Positions 49,476 through 62,257 of a stretch of 64,000 bases of DNA are shown in pieces. The notes beneath the pieces are model-generated. The model was not told the DNA's origin, made no database searches, and saw only the letters and a program-made list of their open reading frames with translations. A program made the position numbers and the translations under genes. Origin of the DNA: Microcebus murinus. Its lineage: Eukaryota > Chordata > Mammalia > Primates > Cheirogaleidae. The stretch is from positions 14,723,501 to 14,787,500 of the forward strand of contig NC_134108.1 in NCBI RefSeq assembly GCF_040939455.1, in the 5' to 3' direction. Each line of letters opens with the position of its first letter. The first letter of the stretch is position 1.

Positions 49476-50274
49476 AGCTCCTCAAGGTTTTTCCTTCCAT
49501 GACAGTCACGTGCTTTATGCTCTTCCCCTGAGATCTGTGCTAAGTTTTGGCCTTCAAAACAGTCAAACTATGAACATCTCATTCCTATAGCCCTGATCTT
49601 ACCAATTTCACACCTAAGATCCTAGTTTAGCTATGCCCACGCAGAGGAAGTCTGACGGAATAACTAAACTTCTTGGAAGCATATATGAGAACACCAAATT
49701 AGATGGTGTTAAATGCATTACAGGAGCTATTTTAAAAATCTGAATAGTAACCGAAATACGTGAGAAAACAACTGAGTTACAGTGTGAACCACCAAGTAAA
49801 GTACAAAAAAGACTTTTATTGGTCTTCGTTAGCAGAGGTAGATATTTTTTGTCGGGATTCTGAAGCAAGGAGCACTCATTCTATGTGCTTCCATACCTTA
49901 AAAGATTACACAAGCTACTCCACCTCCTAACAAATTACTAGAAACACAGGGAAAAGCTTGATATATCACAAATGCAAACTGATTGTTTTTCTTCATACTT
50001 TAGGTTACCTTAGAGAAAACTTTCTTAAAATATCGGTTCTGTCGTGACCATGTTACAAGCACAACCAAACCCTCTGAGGCCAAATCATGCTACAACTTGC
50101 ATAACTCAGTGGACGCAAAGTGAGAAAAGGTCAGCCATGACTTTAATCGCGTCTTTCAGATAATAAAGCTTGCGTGTCAGTGTTCTCACAGGTGTGTCCA
50201 TTCTAAGGACATTTAGAATCTGGAAACCACCCTCACATCTTACTTTCGAGAAGGAAGAAAAGCAGTGAACATAC

Positions 50275-51892
50275 CAATGGCAGGCCCTCCTTGTTTCTTC
50301 TCCTCCAAGATCGCGGCCAGATCTTTGTGCACGGACTTAGGGTGCTGACTGGCCGGTGGCAGCTCCAACTCCGGACTTTTCACTTTTAAAAGTTGATTTG
50401 CCTTCTTGATCTTCTGGCTGTACTGCCGAGCCATCATGAAAACCCTGCTTTTCGTCTTATCCGTGGCCTCCATCCCTGCGTCAGGGTTGTCTGGGTCTGT
50501 TTGGGACAGACTGCAGGCCAGGTCGTACGGGCTGTCCACAGGAGGCATCTCGCTGGCCAGAGAGAGCCGGTTAAGACTCATAAAGGAGCCTTCTCTAGAA
50601 ATGAGGTCTTCTTCAAATGGGTAGTTGGCCCGGCTCACTCTGGAGGCCCTGCTTTTCACAGGCGCCAGGAAGGCCTGGCTCCCGGGCAGTGACAGCATGG
50701 ATGTAGAGTGGGCCGGGTCCCGGCCCAGCACGGGGGTGCTCTCAGCGTGCAGCCTGTCTTGCACGTCATCTTTGCTCACGGGAAATGCGGCAAGGACACG
50801 GTCCCTGGTCTTGTCTTCGTTCTTCTTGATGTAATTTTCCAGGTCGTTCCAGATTTCATCTACTTCTTCAGACAGTTTGTCAGCTGTGGGCTTGTCAGCG
50901 ACAGACAAGGTACAGCTGGAAGAGCTGTACAGCAGGCTCAGGTAGTCGTTATCAGAGGTACCCTGGTGGTGAGGCGTCTCGTCCTCGCTGAACTGGAGGC
51001 TGTCTTGGGAAACAAATGGCCTCAGACTGTCACAGCACACAAAGTCGGCTTCCAGACCCAAAAAAGTGCTCCTCTTTGGGCGCTTTAGGCTGCTGCACTT
51101 GAAATCCAGCGACGGCGGATCTGGGAGCCCTATAGTGTCATAGATGTTTTCTTCGACCACCTGGAGTTCGTGTGTGCTCTGGCTGGATGCCTCCCGGCCC
51201 GTGAGGGCTCCATCCTTCTGTGTGTGCAGGGGGCCCTGACTGTGGCCCGCTTGCCTCTTTGGGAAGGCTAACTCCGGGGTGCTCTTGGGGCGAACGGAGT
51301 CCCTACTTGATCTAATGGGAGTGGATTCAGCTTCTTCCCGTTTCGCAACCATGAGTTTTAAGTCCTCATAACTTATGTTATCATAGACGTGGTCTATGTC
51401 ATCGATTGTCAACTCTATAGACGACCCAAAGGGAGTCCGCCCGTCCTGCTCTTCTGTTCCGGGGCTGTTCTGAGAGCCATCGCTGTCCCTGATTCTTATT
51501 TCAGGAGGGCACGTGTTGCTCTCACCAGCACTGCTGGCCCTCCTGACGACCCTGTGACCAGGGCCGAGAGTCTCTGTGGACTCAATCTGCCCCACGTGCC
51601 AGCTGCAAGGGCGACTCGAAGTGCTGTCTTCACACAGTCTGGCAGAGTTCAAATCTGAGGAGGAGAAGGATGGCACGAACATCTGATAGTCATCTTCGTC
51701 ATCCTCGTTCTCCTGTGTGGGCCGTGGGCTGGGAAACAAGGCTTGCCTGATCTGGTGATCCGTCCAGATGTTTCTGACGGCTCCACTCCCGCGAAACACG
51801 CCGATCGTGGCAGAGCTGCTCGGCTGACTGTTCCTCTGGGCAGGAGACGGCCGTGCTGAGGTCAGCCGGGGAGAGCCTTCCTCCCTGGAAAC
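50275..51892 (-). CDS. PLEKHG1: PLEKHG1 large coding exon (1618 bp)
   Basis: Acceptor CTTCCTCAG|GTT and donor ATTG|GTATGT bound 539 codons plus one base with no stop. The protein begins [10 protein letters not shown] and is largely disordered, rich in Ser, Pro, Asp and Glu. Visible conserved motifs, in order, are an acidic [16 protein letters not shown] patch, [20 protein letters not shown], a second tyrosine motif [13 protein letters not shown], a helical segment [20 protein letters not shown], a Ser-rich [15 protein letters not shown] block, and a basic helix [20 protein letters not shown] near the end. The YDNI and YDTI tetrapeptides resemble tyrosine-phosphorylation or SH2-docking sites (inference). 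It has no known enzymatic domain. This long exon with strong coding constraint has no repeat insertions. Confidence 0.96.
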
Positions 51893-52973
51893 CTGAGGAA
51901 GAGAGAAATGTATCAACTGAGTGACAGAACATGGGGAAGATACATCATTTAGGAATTTCTCCTAAATGTGTTTACATGTTGCCTCTGCCACTATAGGCTA
52001 TGATATTCTTAAAGGAAATGATCAGGAGACAGTGTTGATTTTAATTGAGTTGAAAAGCACTTCAGATTTCTGCAAAGGGGCAGAAAAGACAGGAATATTT
52101 ATTAGTACTTAGAAATTAGGCTGGGCAATATGCAGACATTCTCTAAACTCAATATTCACACTCTGTGAATTAGATATGGCTGTACCAGTTTCACAGAAAG
52201 GAAATCTAGGCTCCTAAGGATTCAGTAAGTTTCTCTGCTTAGTCAGTAAAGCCTAGGCCTCAAACTTAGGTTTGACTCCAAAACTCTTGCCCCCAAAAGC
52301 AAAGGTTTTCTTCAAGGATATCAGCTAAATACAGAAAACTCTTAGATACTTCAAATAAATGTGGTATGTATATGAATATATATAGTTTCAAGGAATGATA
52401 TCTGGTTTATATTTGAGACTTTCTAAGGAGGCTTAGACCTAGTGCTTGACTCCTAGGAGTCTCATGGTTTCTGGTATACCAGAAGCTCCTACTGGTGATC
52501 TGACTGCATACTCCAAGGGTTTCCCTTAAATCTGCAGGCCCATCCCGAACTGGGCCAGCATTGCCTTGGTTTACAGATTCTAGGCAAAGTCTTTGCTGTA
52601 ACAATGTTTAATCCACTATTGAGCTAATGATATTTTTACTTTCTTTCAAAATATATTTAATTAAGAAACATTTAGTTTCCTGTTAGGAAGTAAAATATGA
52701 GTGACATTAATGATTCCTAATCACAGAAAACAATGGGGTCTTTTATAGCTTGGAACCTTCCTTGATGGAGCTCAGTGGTACAGACAGGAGTGGATGACCC
52801 TCTGACACGACCCTATAGGTAGAAGGGTTAGCTTCAAAGAGTTGAAAGGGTTAAGATCATTCAAACTAATTAATACTAGGTACCTATTTTCTAAGCAAAA
52901 CACTACAGTTACCTATTAGAAACGTCAAGTTAGGAAGAACTTTTCATCACTTGTCAATTAAACTGGGATATGG

Positions 52974-53318
52974 GCCGGGCGTGGTGGCTCACGTCTGTAA
53001 TCCTAGCACTCTGGGAGACCAAGGCAGGTGGATCGCTCAAGGTCGGGAGTTCAAAGCCAGCCTGAACAAGAGCAAGACCCCGTCTCTACTATAAAGAAAG
53101 AAATTAATTGGCCAACTAACATATATATAGAGAAAAAATTAGCTGGGCATGGTGGCGCATGCCTGTAGTCTCAGCTACTCAGGAGGCTGAGGCAGGAGGA
53201 TTGCTTGAGCCCAGGAGTTTGAAGTTGCTGTGAGCTAGGCTGACACCACAGCACTCACTCTAGCCTGGGCAACAAATGACACTCTGTCTCAAAAAAAAAA
53301 AAAAAAAAAAAAAAAAAA
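52974..53318 (+). mobile_element. Alu (dimeric)
   Basis: GGCCGGGCGTGGTGGCTCAC to a tail of about 28 A, both arms. It lies in a PLEKHG1 intron. Confidence 0.93.
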
Positions 53319-53379
53319 TTACTGTTAGCATGATGACGTCAGTGTGAAAAAAAAAAAATCAAAGCCTCATGCCATATTT

Positions 53380-53620
53380 CATGACAATGAACCAATTAAG
53401 TTTCAAAAGCTTCCAAACAAAAACACATAACTTAAAAAATTGCATATGCCCTGAGCCATGAAAATCACTCAAAGACTTTGTTGATTTTTAGACATTGTAT
53501 TGGTTTTAACTGAAAGATATAGCCTTTATCAACAGGGTCACTTTGGCCCTGTGCTAAGCCATGGTACAAGTGGAACTGTGGAGGGGCAGTTTCATAGCCA
53601 CATCCTTACAGATAGAGAAT
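53380..53620 (+). repeat. Local duplicated segment, uninterrupted copy
   Basis: This stretch (AAGCTTCCAAACAAAAACAC ... TTGATTTTTAGACATTG ... CTGTGCTAAGCCATGG ... CATAGCCACATCCTTAC) is homologous to the flanks of the piggyBac-like element about 1.15 kb away. It lacks the insertion. The divergence is clear, so the duplication is old or both are copies of an unnamed repeat. Confidence 0.65.
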
Positions 53621-54256
53621 GATCAATTCTCTAAGAATTGTTAAGTAAGCCATCTGATCCATAGGCACAGTGGACAAACCACTGGATACAGATCTTCCAA
53701 CAGAGCCTACCACTCTTATTCCCTCTCTCCTAACCTTTTATCAGGGGGAGAAGAATAAAAACTTGGTGTTGCAAAGTTTCTTTCTGTCATATATCATCAC
53801 ACCTCTGATATCCACAGCAGAACCGTATTCTTGGAAGGGGCTCCTCATCCCCCTGAATGAAGGCTGGTGCTTTGAGGAGGGGGTTATGCATAGGAGGCCA
53901 AGGCCTTGCTCTACCCCAGGGCAGAGGCACAAGGCAGGGGTGAGGTGGCTCCCCTAGTACCCTGCAGGTGTTACAGCCTAAGGTAAGGTTACAACTCCTG
54001 AGGTGAGAGGTGGGGCAGAAGAATGAATAAATAATTGCCTTAGTTCTAAGAGATGGGGTAGGGGAAAGAGGAAGTTGATAAGAATGAGTCTTTGCTTACA
54101 TCAGATATAAATAATTCAAAATGTAAAGTAAATGTAACACATCCAATTTCCAAAATGTAAAAATGTTAACACTTGGGATGAGATATACAGGAGAGGGCAC
54201 CTATAAATGGTGGCTAAAATTAAGTGTTTTGAAATAAGAAATATGATAGAGCTTAC

Positions 54257-54279
54257 CTTTTGGATGTCTTGTGCTGTTT
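54257..54279 (-). CDS. PLEKHG1: PLEKHG1 coding micro-exon (23 bp)
   Basis: A 23-bp micro-exon with acceptor TTTTGCAG|AA and donor AAAAG|GTAAGC. It completes a split Glu and encodes TAQDIQK, ending in phase 0 as the next exon requires (GTT TCC AGG). It is too short for open-frame detection and was found by splice-site and phase matching with both neighbours. Confidence 0.87.
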
Positions 54280-54661
54280 CTGCAAAATAAAAGTTTGGTT
54301 TAAGTTAGAGAATTAAAACTGTATCTCTCATATAAATATGAAATAATATTTTATAGGACATAAAAAACCTATTGCCAATAATTGAAGCCCAGGTAACTTC
54401 TGGGCCCTTTAGATATAATTTTCAGAACATGCCTTTCAATTATCCCAAGTATATATCCTCTACGGTACATAAAACCACCATATTATGTATGTACCTGAGG
54501 TTAGATATCTTCCTTAATTTCTGAGAGCAATGAACTAATTCATGTTAATAAGTTTCAAATGCTTCCAAACAAAATATGCATTGTCTGATTTTTAAAAAAA
54601 GCCCTGAGCAATGAAAACCATATAAAGACAACTATTTCAGCTGTCAGTAGTTAGTGCCAAA

Positions 54662-54673
54662 GGGGGGGGGGGG
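54662..54673 (+). repeat. Poly-G run
   Basis: Twelve consecutive G next to the piggyBac-like element, inside the duplicated segment. Confidence 0.9.
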
Positions 54674-54747
54674 AAAGATATGACAACTATGCTTCTGTTG
54701 ATTTTTAGGCATTTCATTTGTTTTAACTGCAGGATGCAGCCTTTTAA

Positions 54748-55091
54748 CCACTTCGGTACAAGCATCGACTATAGTCGATAGCCACAGATGAATGGGCACA
54801 GTGACTGTAGCCGACAGTGGTGATATGACTTCTAATTTTTCATTTATCAAAATTAAATTGTGAACATTTTAAAATAATGTAATGAAAACATATGTATATG
54901 TTACCTATCCTGATTTACATTACAAGTAAAGCTGCCTGTAAAGTAAAACAAGGTGTCAGTGCTTCCAAGCTTTCCTCATCACACAAGAGGAAAACGGATT
55001 CGTCGTCAATGCACAGCACATGCTACCGTGCGGACTGTGAGTGCCGGCTGTGGGCAAGGGTTCACGGTCGGTGAGTGCCGTACGCACGTGG
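54748..55091 (+). mobile_element. piggyBac-like non-autonomous element
   Basis: A 344-bp element flanked by TTAA on both sides (54744-54747 and 55092-55095), the piggyBac target signature. It begins CCACTTCGGTACAAGC and ends, inverted, CCACGTGCGTACGGCA. Near the left end is a perfect 16-bp palindrome ATCGACTATAGTCGAT (54764-54779). It has many CpGs and no coding capacity. Such elements are known from the mouse lemur genome. The DNA on both sides is homologous to an uninterrupted stretch at about 53.4-53.6 kb. Confidence 0.83.
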
Positions 55092-55586
55092 TTAATCAGC
55101 GGGGTTACCCTGGTGCTGAGCTAAGGAGTGCTGCAAGTGGAATCATGGGGAGAAATTTACACAGCCACTTCCTTACTGACATTCTTTACACACAGCCCGA
55201 TTATGTATGTCTCACTGTTGACAACTGTTTAATGACAGAAGTATATAAAGTACTTCCCTCCCATGAATCCCAGCCCCTCAAGGTAACCACAATGAACAGT
55301 TTCATGTTCATCCTTCCAGCTCCTGCACCGCTCCTGCTGCACCAAAGTTATTTTTTTGTTTTTAAAATAAAGATGCAATATGCAACTTTTCTTCTGCTAA
55401 ATATATTAATATGTGGACATTTGTTAGTAGAGATCCTCTTCATTTTTTTCAACAGCTATAATTTCATCTTGTGAATGGCTGCACTATACTCTCTTTAACC
55501 ATTTCTCACTGGATGGGAATTTTGTGGAGTTTCCTATTACAAATATTGCAAACAACAAACTCGTATATAAATCTAGCCACATTTAG

Positions 55587-55974
<388 letters not shown>

Positions 55975-56586
55975 TTACTCTGTCATTTTATGCACACATT
56001 TTAAATTCAAACAGGCATTACTGATTTTGCTTTGAAATGTTTCAAAAATTTACACTCCCACCAACAGTTTTGGAGTGCCTATTTGTCTGTATGTTTTGTC
56101 CAAGCTCATAGCTTTCCCCCCTCTATTTCATTTAAACATTTTTCTGATTACTAATATGGGTGACCATTTTTAAATTTTACTGGCAGTTTGTGTTTCTTCT
56201 GGGAAGCTGCCCAAGTATATTCTCTGTACTTTAAAAAACAGTCCTTTATATAAAAAAAATTATATATATAAATATATATATTTAAAAGAGTCCTTTGTCT
56301 CTTTTCTATGACATATGGGGTTTCTTTTTATTTTTTTAGTTTCCTCCAGGTTTAATTTATGGGGTTTCTTTATATAATAGAGATATTAATCATTTTATAC
56401 CTGTTTTTTTATGTTACAAATATATGTCATTTGACTGTAAATTTCATAATGAGACACAGAAGTTAATCTTCTCGTAATCAAATCAAATCTGTCAATCTAT
56501 AATTCCTCTGGTATTTATTTTAACGTGTGGTTTAATTTAGTGGATATAAGCAAGAATAAAACAAGAAAACATATTTTAGGACTTAC

Positions 56587-56625
56587 CACTGGTTTTCAAA
56601 ACTTTATGTGCTCTTGAGGAAGGTT
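56587..56625 (-). CDS. PLEKHG1: PLEKHG1 coding exon (39 bp)
   Basis: This 39-bp mini-exon lies between a long pyrimidine tract ending TCTCCCAG| and the donor AGTG|GTAAGT. It encodes PSSRAHKVLKTS flanked by split Glu codons. Both boundaries are phase 1, so it is a symmetric exon that could be a cassette. Confidence 0.88.
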
Positions 56626-56899
56626 CTGGGAGAAAAAAAAAAGCATCATTTGTAAGACCAAATCAAAATTTTTTCTTTATAAATGAATTATTTATTTATT
56701 GACAGACTGAGCTCTATCAAATTTACCTAAATCCCCATTGCTCAGAGACACTTAGGAGCAAGAAATTTACTGGGTCAAAATGGTAGGATAAATGACAACT
56801 TGTGGAATCAGAAGTCACATCACAGAAAAGCAGAATCCGACTATCAACCCCGCTGCCAGCAGAGCAGCTTCCTCAGCCTGAACTACCACCTACAAGCTA

Positions 56900-57960
56900 G
56901 TAACTTTCAACTGTGTGCTTTTATGCCAGAGGCTACAAAGCTTCAGCCTTCCCAAATTCAACATATCTCAATCTCCTCCCACATGTCCCCTCTTAATCTG
57001 CCTCTTCATCTGCACTTCCTCTCTGGGATACCTCCCGAACCGGCAACCAGGATGGCATTCTCTGTTTCTCCTCCCGTTTTCATCCATCACTGTCCTGGAG
57101 GTCCCCAGTAATGCCCCCCACCCCATCTTAATCCAAGCCTTCTTCCTCTCTCACCCGGACTAGTGCTAGCAGGACCACCCTCTAGCTGGTCTCCCTGCCC
57201 ATTTCATTCCCCTCTTGGAGCCAGAGTTCTGTCCTTTTTTATTTTTATTCAACCTTGTTTGAAACTAGCCCACGTGCTATATAACAAACTACAACACTGC
57301 GTGGCCTGCTTCAGCATTACTTTTCCTCCTTTTACGGCCACCAAGACCAGTGTTCAGATCTGATGGGAAAGGGAACTGGAGGGCCAGAGTTCTGTCCTTA
57401 AAATGCAAACATTTTTAGAGTTCATTGCCTGATATCCTTCGGCAACTTGCAGGGTTAAGTTCAAAACCTATGTATGGGTGGCCCACTGGGCCTCCAAGGT
57501 CAGGCTCCTATCTGCCTATCTCTAGCCATATCTCTTTGCACTTCACCTCACCCACCTCTTCCTCCACCCCCAGCTCCATCCCTCACTCCGGCCATTCCGG
57601 CAACAGGCACCTATCCTAAGGTACACTGGCTCGAGCCTGAGTGCCTCTGCACATGCTGTCCCTGTGCCATCCACCTCCTCAGCCTGCAGAGTCCACCAGG
57701 GTGCTGGTCCTCTGCTCTGTGGACCTCCCTTCTCCTTCCTAGGGGGTTAACCTCTGCCTCTCTTCACTCTTCCTGCCATCCAGCCTCTGCCATGGCCCCA
57801 TCGTACACAGACTGGCGTTTATTCACATTTTCCGTGTGTCTCCCGCTAGGAGCTCCTTGCAAGCAGGAGTCACGTGTATTTTTCATCCTTGCATTCCCAG
57901 TCCTTAGCAAGGCATAGACTAGATACCCAAATTCCGATTCAAATAAAACCAAACATTTGA
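56900..57960 (+). repeat. L2 LINE, sense, diverged
   Basis: CTCTCACCCGGACTAGTGCT and CTCTAGCTGGTCTCCCTGCC match the L2 reverse-transcriptase motif (sense). GGAGCTCCTTGCAAGCAGGA with CATTCCCAGTCCTTAGCAAG matches the L2 3' end. Open frames here (up to 147 codons) are repeat-derived. Confidence 0.6.
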
Positions 57961-58146
57961 GGCCAGGACAATACCTCGTGGAGTCTGGTGCAGCAAACGT
58001 GAGTTGGGACCTTAGCTTTGGATTATCTTTTGTGTGTGTCAGCCGCAGGATACCATTTTTCATTAGTAAGAGCAAATAGGGCTTAAGTATCTGTAAGTCA
58101 GCAGTAAGAGGCTATACAAGGCAAAATTAGGTGATTGATATGTTTT

Positions 58147-58452
<306 letters not shown>

Positions 58453-58678
58453 GATTGATGTTTTATATTCACTGGGAAAGAAACAGAGTTGAGTAGAAAA
58501 GAGTTGTGGGACAAAGGCTTGAGAGTCCCATCTTGAGGCAGCCTCAGCTGTGTTCAAACTGGCAGTGGGCAAAACACCAGACAGAAATGCCTTTTTTTTT
58601 TTTTTTGGCCAGACTGAAAAGGACTTTCATCACCAGTCTCCCGTTAGTGTTCTGTTTAGATGACAACAGGCTATTTAC

Positions 58679-58774
58679 CGGATTTTCTTCTCAGCCGATG
58701 TGGAGCAGAACCCTCTTTAGAGCCACAGAGCGGCTTGGTCTCCCCCTCGGGGCTGTAGCAGAAGCCGGGAAGGT
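58679..58774 (-). CDS. PLEKHG1: PLEKHG1 coding exon (96 bp)
   Basis: A 96-bp exon with acceptor CTCCGCAG|AC and donor TCCG|GTAAAT. It encodes [20 protein letters not shown], then [11 protein letters not shown]. Both boundaries are in phase 1 and the length is a multiple of three, so skipping it would keep the frame. The preceding exon supplies the C of His and the following exon completes Glu (G|AA). Confidence 0.9.
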
Positions 58775-59069
58775 CTGCGGAGACAAGCATTAGAGTGAGG
58801 GACCTCTCGAAAACCAATGTGGCTAGTTTAGATTTCTATGGATTTATTCTACTTCTTCAAACATGGATACAATCCCCCTCCCATAATGGGTGTTGAACGT
58901 GTATCTCAGGGCTCTTTGTTGGCAGTGGGACTTTTAGGAGTCAGTTAGTTAACTGCCCGCCCTCCCCCTTCCTGCCTCTCTCTCTGGCAGAAAAAGCTAT
59001 AAATCGGCTTTTCCTTTTCTAGAAAGTTCCCTTCGTGGAACTATGAAGGATTGTCCTCTAGTGCGATGG

Positions 59070-59358
59070 CCTTTTTTTTTGTTTTTTTGAGACAGTCTCC
59101 CTCTGTCACTCATCAGTCAGCCTAGCTCACAGCAACCTCAAACTCCTGGGCTCAAGCGAGCCTCCTGCCTCAGCCTCCCGAGTAGCTGGGACTATAGGTG
59201 TGTGCCCTCCTCCCCCCACCGGTCTAATTTTTCTATTTTCAGTAGAGATGAGGACTCGCTCTTGCACAGGCTGGTCTTGAACTCCTGAGCTCCAGTGATC
59301 CTCCTACCTCGGCCTCCCAGAGTGCTAGGATTACAGGCGTGAGTCACCGTGCCCGGCC
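59070..59358 (-). mobile_element. Alu (dimeric)
   Basis: Inverted Alu with a small deletion near the tail side (GAGACAGTCTCCCTCTGTCA); ends CACCGTGCCCGGCC. Confidence 0.9.
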
Positions 59359-59790
59359 TGCAATGACCCTTAATATTTTTCTAGATGTTGCTGCTTTGAA
59401 CATCTGAGGAAAGTTTTAGATTCTCATTTTAATTTAACTTCACTAGGTTTGTGTCTTTCCACCCCACTTAGGGAAACATGGGATTAAGATGCTCTGGTGT
59501 AATTACAAGGTACTGCAGCATGTTCAATGATCATCTTTATCCTGAAGCTTAAGGGCAATTTTAGGACACAGCTATAAACCAGTGCTCCTCAAATTAGGAG
59601 TAAGACTCTTCAAGGGTGTCTTCATCTCAGAGAGAGTTCTGAGGATCGTCAAGACCATGTGCACGTCCCCAATGTCAGCGGAAAGTTACAGTGAGGGCAT
59701 TTGGTGCAATGGACTGGCCAAGGTCTGGAAGAGATGCCTGTGGCACCAACTAGTGGCTCAAGATAATTTTGGGCACTCATAGAATCTTAC

Positions 59791-60120
59791 TGTTTTTTTG
59801 GTTTTTTTTGAGACAGAGTCTCACTCTGTTGCCCAGGCTAGAGTGCTGTGGCCTCAGCCTAGCTCACAGCAACCTCAGACCTGGGCTCAAGCAATCCTGC
59901 TGCCTTAGCCTCCTGAGTAGCTGGGACTACAGGCATGCACCACCATGCCCGGCTAATTTTTTCTATATATTTGTAGTTGTCCAGCTAATTTCTATTTTTA
60001 GTAGAGACGGGGTCTCACTCTTGCTCAGGCTGGTTTCAAACTCCTGACCTTGAGCGATTCCCCCCGCCTCTCGGCCTCCCAGAGTGCTAGAATTACAGGC
60101 ATGAGCCACCCCGCCTGGCC
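59791..60120 (-). mobile_element. Alu (dimeric)
   Basis: Inverted Alu, TTTTTTTTGAGACAGAGTCT to CCGCCTGGCC. Confidence 0.92.
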
Positions 60121-60547
60121 AATCTTACTGGCTTCTAAACACAAGCCCAGGGTCTGGGAACAAATAAAATAAAATCATGCTGTTGCACGGAGCTGGCCAC
60201 ACTGATAGCTGACCGCTGACTTCTCCGCAACCCCTGCTCGGTCTTTCCCAATCTGCACACACGCAGCATGACCTCACCTGCTCTTCAGGGTGCTCTTAGA
60301 AAAAAAATTCTTACGGCAATTTCCACTGAATAAACTGTGGGGATTTGGAGCGCACAGCCTAGCACTGTGGCAGGGAGCACCGCGTGTCTCTTCTCAGGTC
60401 TGTGGGTATAAAGTGCGGAGCCACAGCTACGACAGCGGGGACAACTGCTTCTACCCTGCTGACGCTTCTTTTTTCCCCCTTGGGAGTTAACTAAGGGCAG
60501 CTGGACAGTGAGGGAGCTGACGGCTGCACTTCAGAGGAGGTTTCTCA

Positions 60548-60848
<301 letters not shown>

Positions 60849-60849
60849 A

Positions 60850-60917
<68 letters not shown>
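60849..60917. repeat. (CA)n microsatellite
   Basis: About 33 CA units, one near-pure array at the 3' end of an Alu, probably grown from its tail. Confidence 0.95.
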
Positions 60918-60921
<4 letters not shown>

Positions 60922-60953
60922 AGTAAAGTGTTTTGAAAAGTTTACGTATAAGT

Positions 60954-61282
60954 GTTTTTGTTTTTGAGACAAAGTCTCACTCTGTTGTCCAGGCTAGAGT
61001 GAGTGCTATAGCGTCAGCCTAGCTCACAGCAACCTCAAATTCGTAGGCTCAAGAAATCCTTCTGCCTCAGCCTTCTGAGTAGCTAAGACTATAGGCATGC
61101 GCCACCATGCCCAGCTAATTTTTTCTATGTATTTTTAGTTGTCTGGCTAATTTCTTTCTATTTTTATTAGAGACGGGGTCTCTCTCTTACTCAGGCTGGT
61201 CTTGAACTCCTGACCTAGAATGATCCTCCCGCCTCGGCCTCCCAGATTGCTAGGATTAAAGGCGTGAGCCACCACACCCGGC
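60954..61282 (-). mobile_element. Alu (dimeric)
   Basis: Inverted Alu, TGTTTTTGAGACAAAGTCTC to CACCACACCCGGC. Confidence 0.92.
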
Positions 61283-61824
61283 ACGTAAAAGTGTTTTAAG
61301 TACAAGTTTCCACCAGCCCTGGTTGTAAGTGTTGAAAGTCACTGTTTTCTCTTTTTAGTCTATTTAATCTAAAATATAACAAAGATGTGATAAGTGCTTT
61401 TGAGCAAGGTCTAAGGACCTGATATAGTTATTCTCTGTCTGCTTTTATAAGCCTACAGATACTCTCACATATGTGAGCTGGTTGTATTTCAGAATTTTCT
61501 ACTGCATAAGAAAAACCAATAACTATCAAGTTACCACATTCTTACAGATAATCAACGTGGACTTTTTAGAAGATGGGATGAAGTAAGAAATGTATTGTGT
61601 GACCCCGTTTTTGGGTGGAGGGGAAGAGTTGACCCCAGAGGCATAACTGACATTGTTAGTAGATGCAGAAACCTAGACAATGAGTGGCCATCCATCAAGT
61701 GACTCACAGATAACCCTGGGAGAAGCAATTCAGAAACAAGTCATTCGCTAAGAAGGGACTATACTATCTGCCTTTTTTGTTAACACAGTGAGTAGAGATG
61801 CTATTTTCTTACAATTGGACATTT

Positions 61825-62128
<304 letters not shown>

Positions 62129-62223
62129 CTACAATTGACATTTTTATAAACTTTAAGATAGAAAACGTGACAGATACAAGGAGATAATGACATTTCGAAT
62201 TATGCTAAGGAAACAAAACTTAC

Positions 62224-62257
62224 GAATGGCATCCATTTCAAGGATAGCTTGCTTGGC
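62224..62257 (-). CDS. PLEKHG1: PLEKHG1 coding exon (first in window, 34 bp)
   Basis: This 34-bp exon lies between the acceptor CTCTTACAG|GCC and the donor ATTC|GTAAGT. It encodes AKQAILEMDAI plus the first base of His, which the next exon completes (C|AC). The KQAILEMDAIH segment fits the region just after the PH domain in PLEKHG proteins. It enters in phase 0 and leaves in phase 1. Confidence 0.88.

Larger units (their letters stand above)
44735..50274 (-). other. PLEKHG1: PLEKHG1 last intron
   Basis: A 5.5-kb intron with no Alu at all, unusual for this window. It holds an L2-like piece (46660-46960) and a decayed retroelement integrase fragment (47985-48240). Nothing else was recognised. 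Confidence 0.75.
51893..54256 (-). other. PLEKHG1: PLEKHG1 intron between large exon and micro-exon
   Basis: Contains one Alu (52974-53318) and the uninterrupted copy of a local duplication (about 53380-53620). The stretches 51900-52970 and 53630-54250 show nothing recognised. Confidence 0.7.
54530..55185 (+). repeat. Local duplicated segment, copy carrying the piggyBac-like element
   Basis: The left half (54530-54747) and right half (55092-55185) correspond in order to 53380-53620. The 344-bp TTAA element and a short extra stretch (about 54628-54690, including a G12 run) are the only large additions. Confidence 0.65.

Noticed and set aside
50393..51658. Several plus-strand frames opposite the large PLEKHG1 exon
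   Set aside because: They are antisense shadows of a long, well-conserved coding exon.
54953..55474. 173-codon plus-strand open frame
   Set aside because: Starts inside the non-autonomous piggyBac-like element and runs out of it; no transposase similarity, no splice context.
57474..57917. 147-codon plus-strand open frame
   Set aside because: Overlaps L2-like repeat sequence; composition is repeat-derived.
60849..60917. Short regular repeat considered as a CRISPR array
   Set aside because: It is a plain CA dinucleotide array in a primate genome; there are no spacers and no cas genes.
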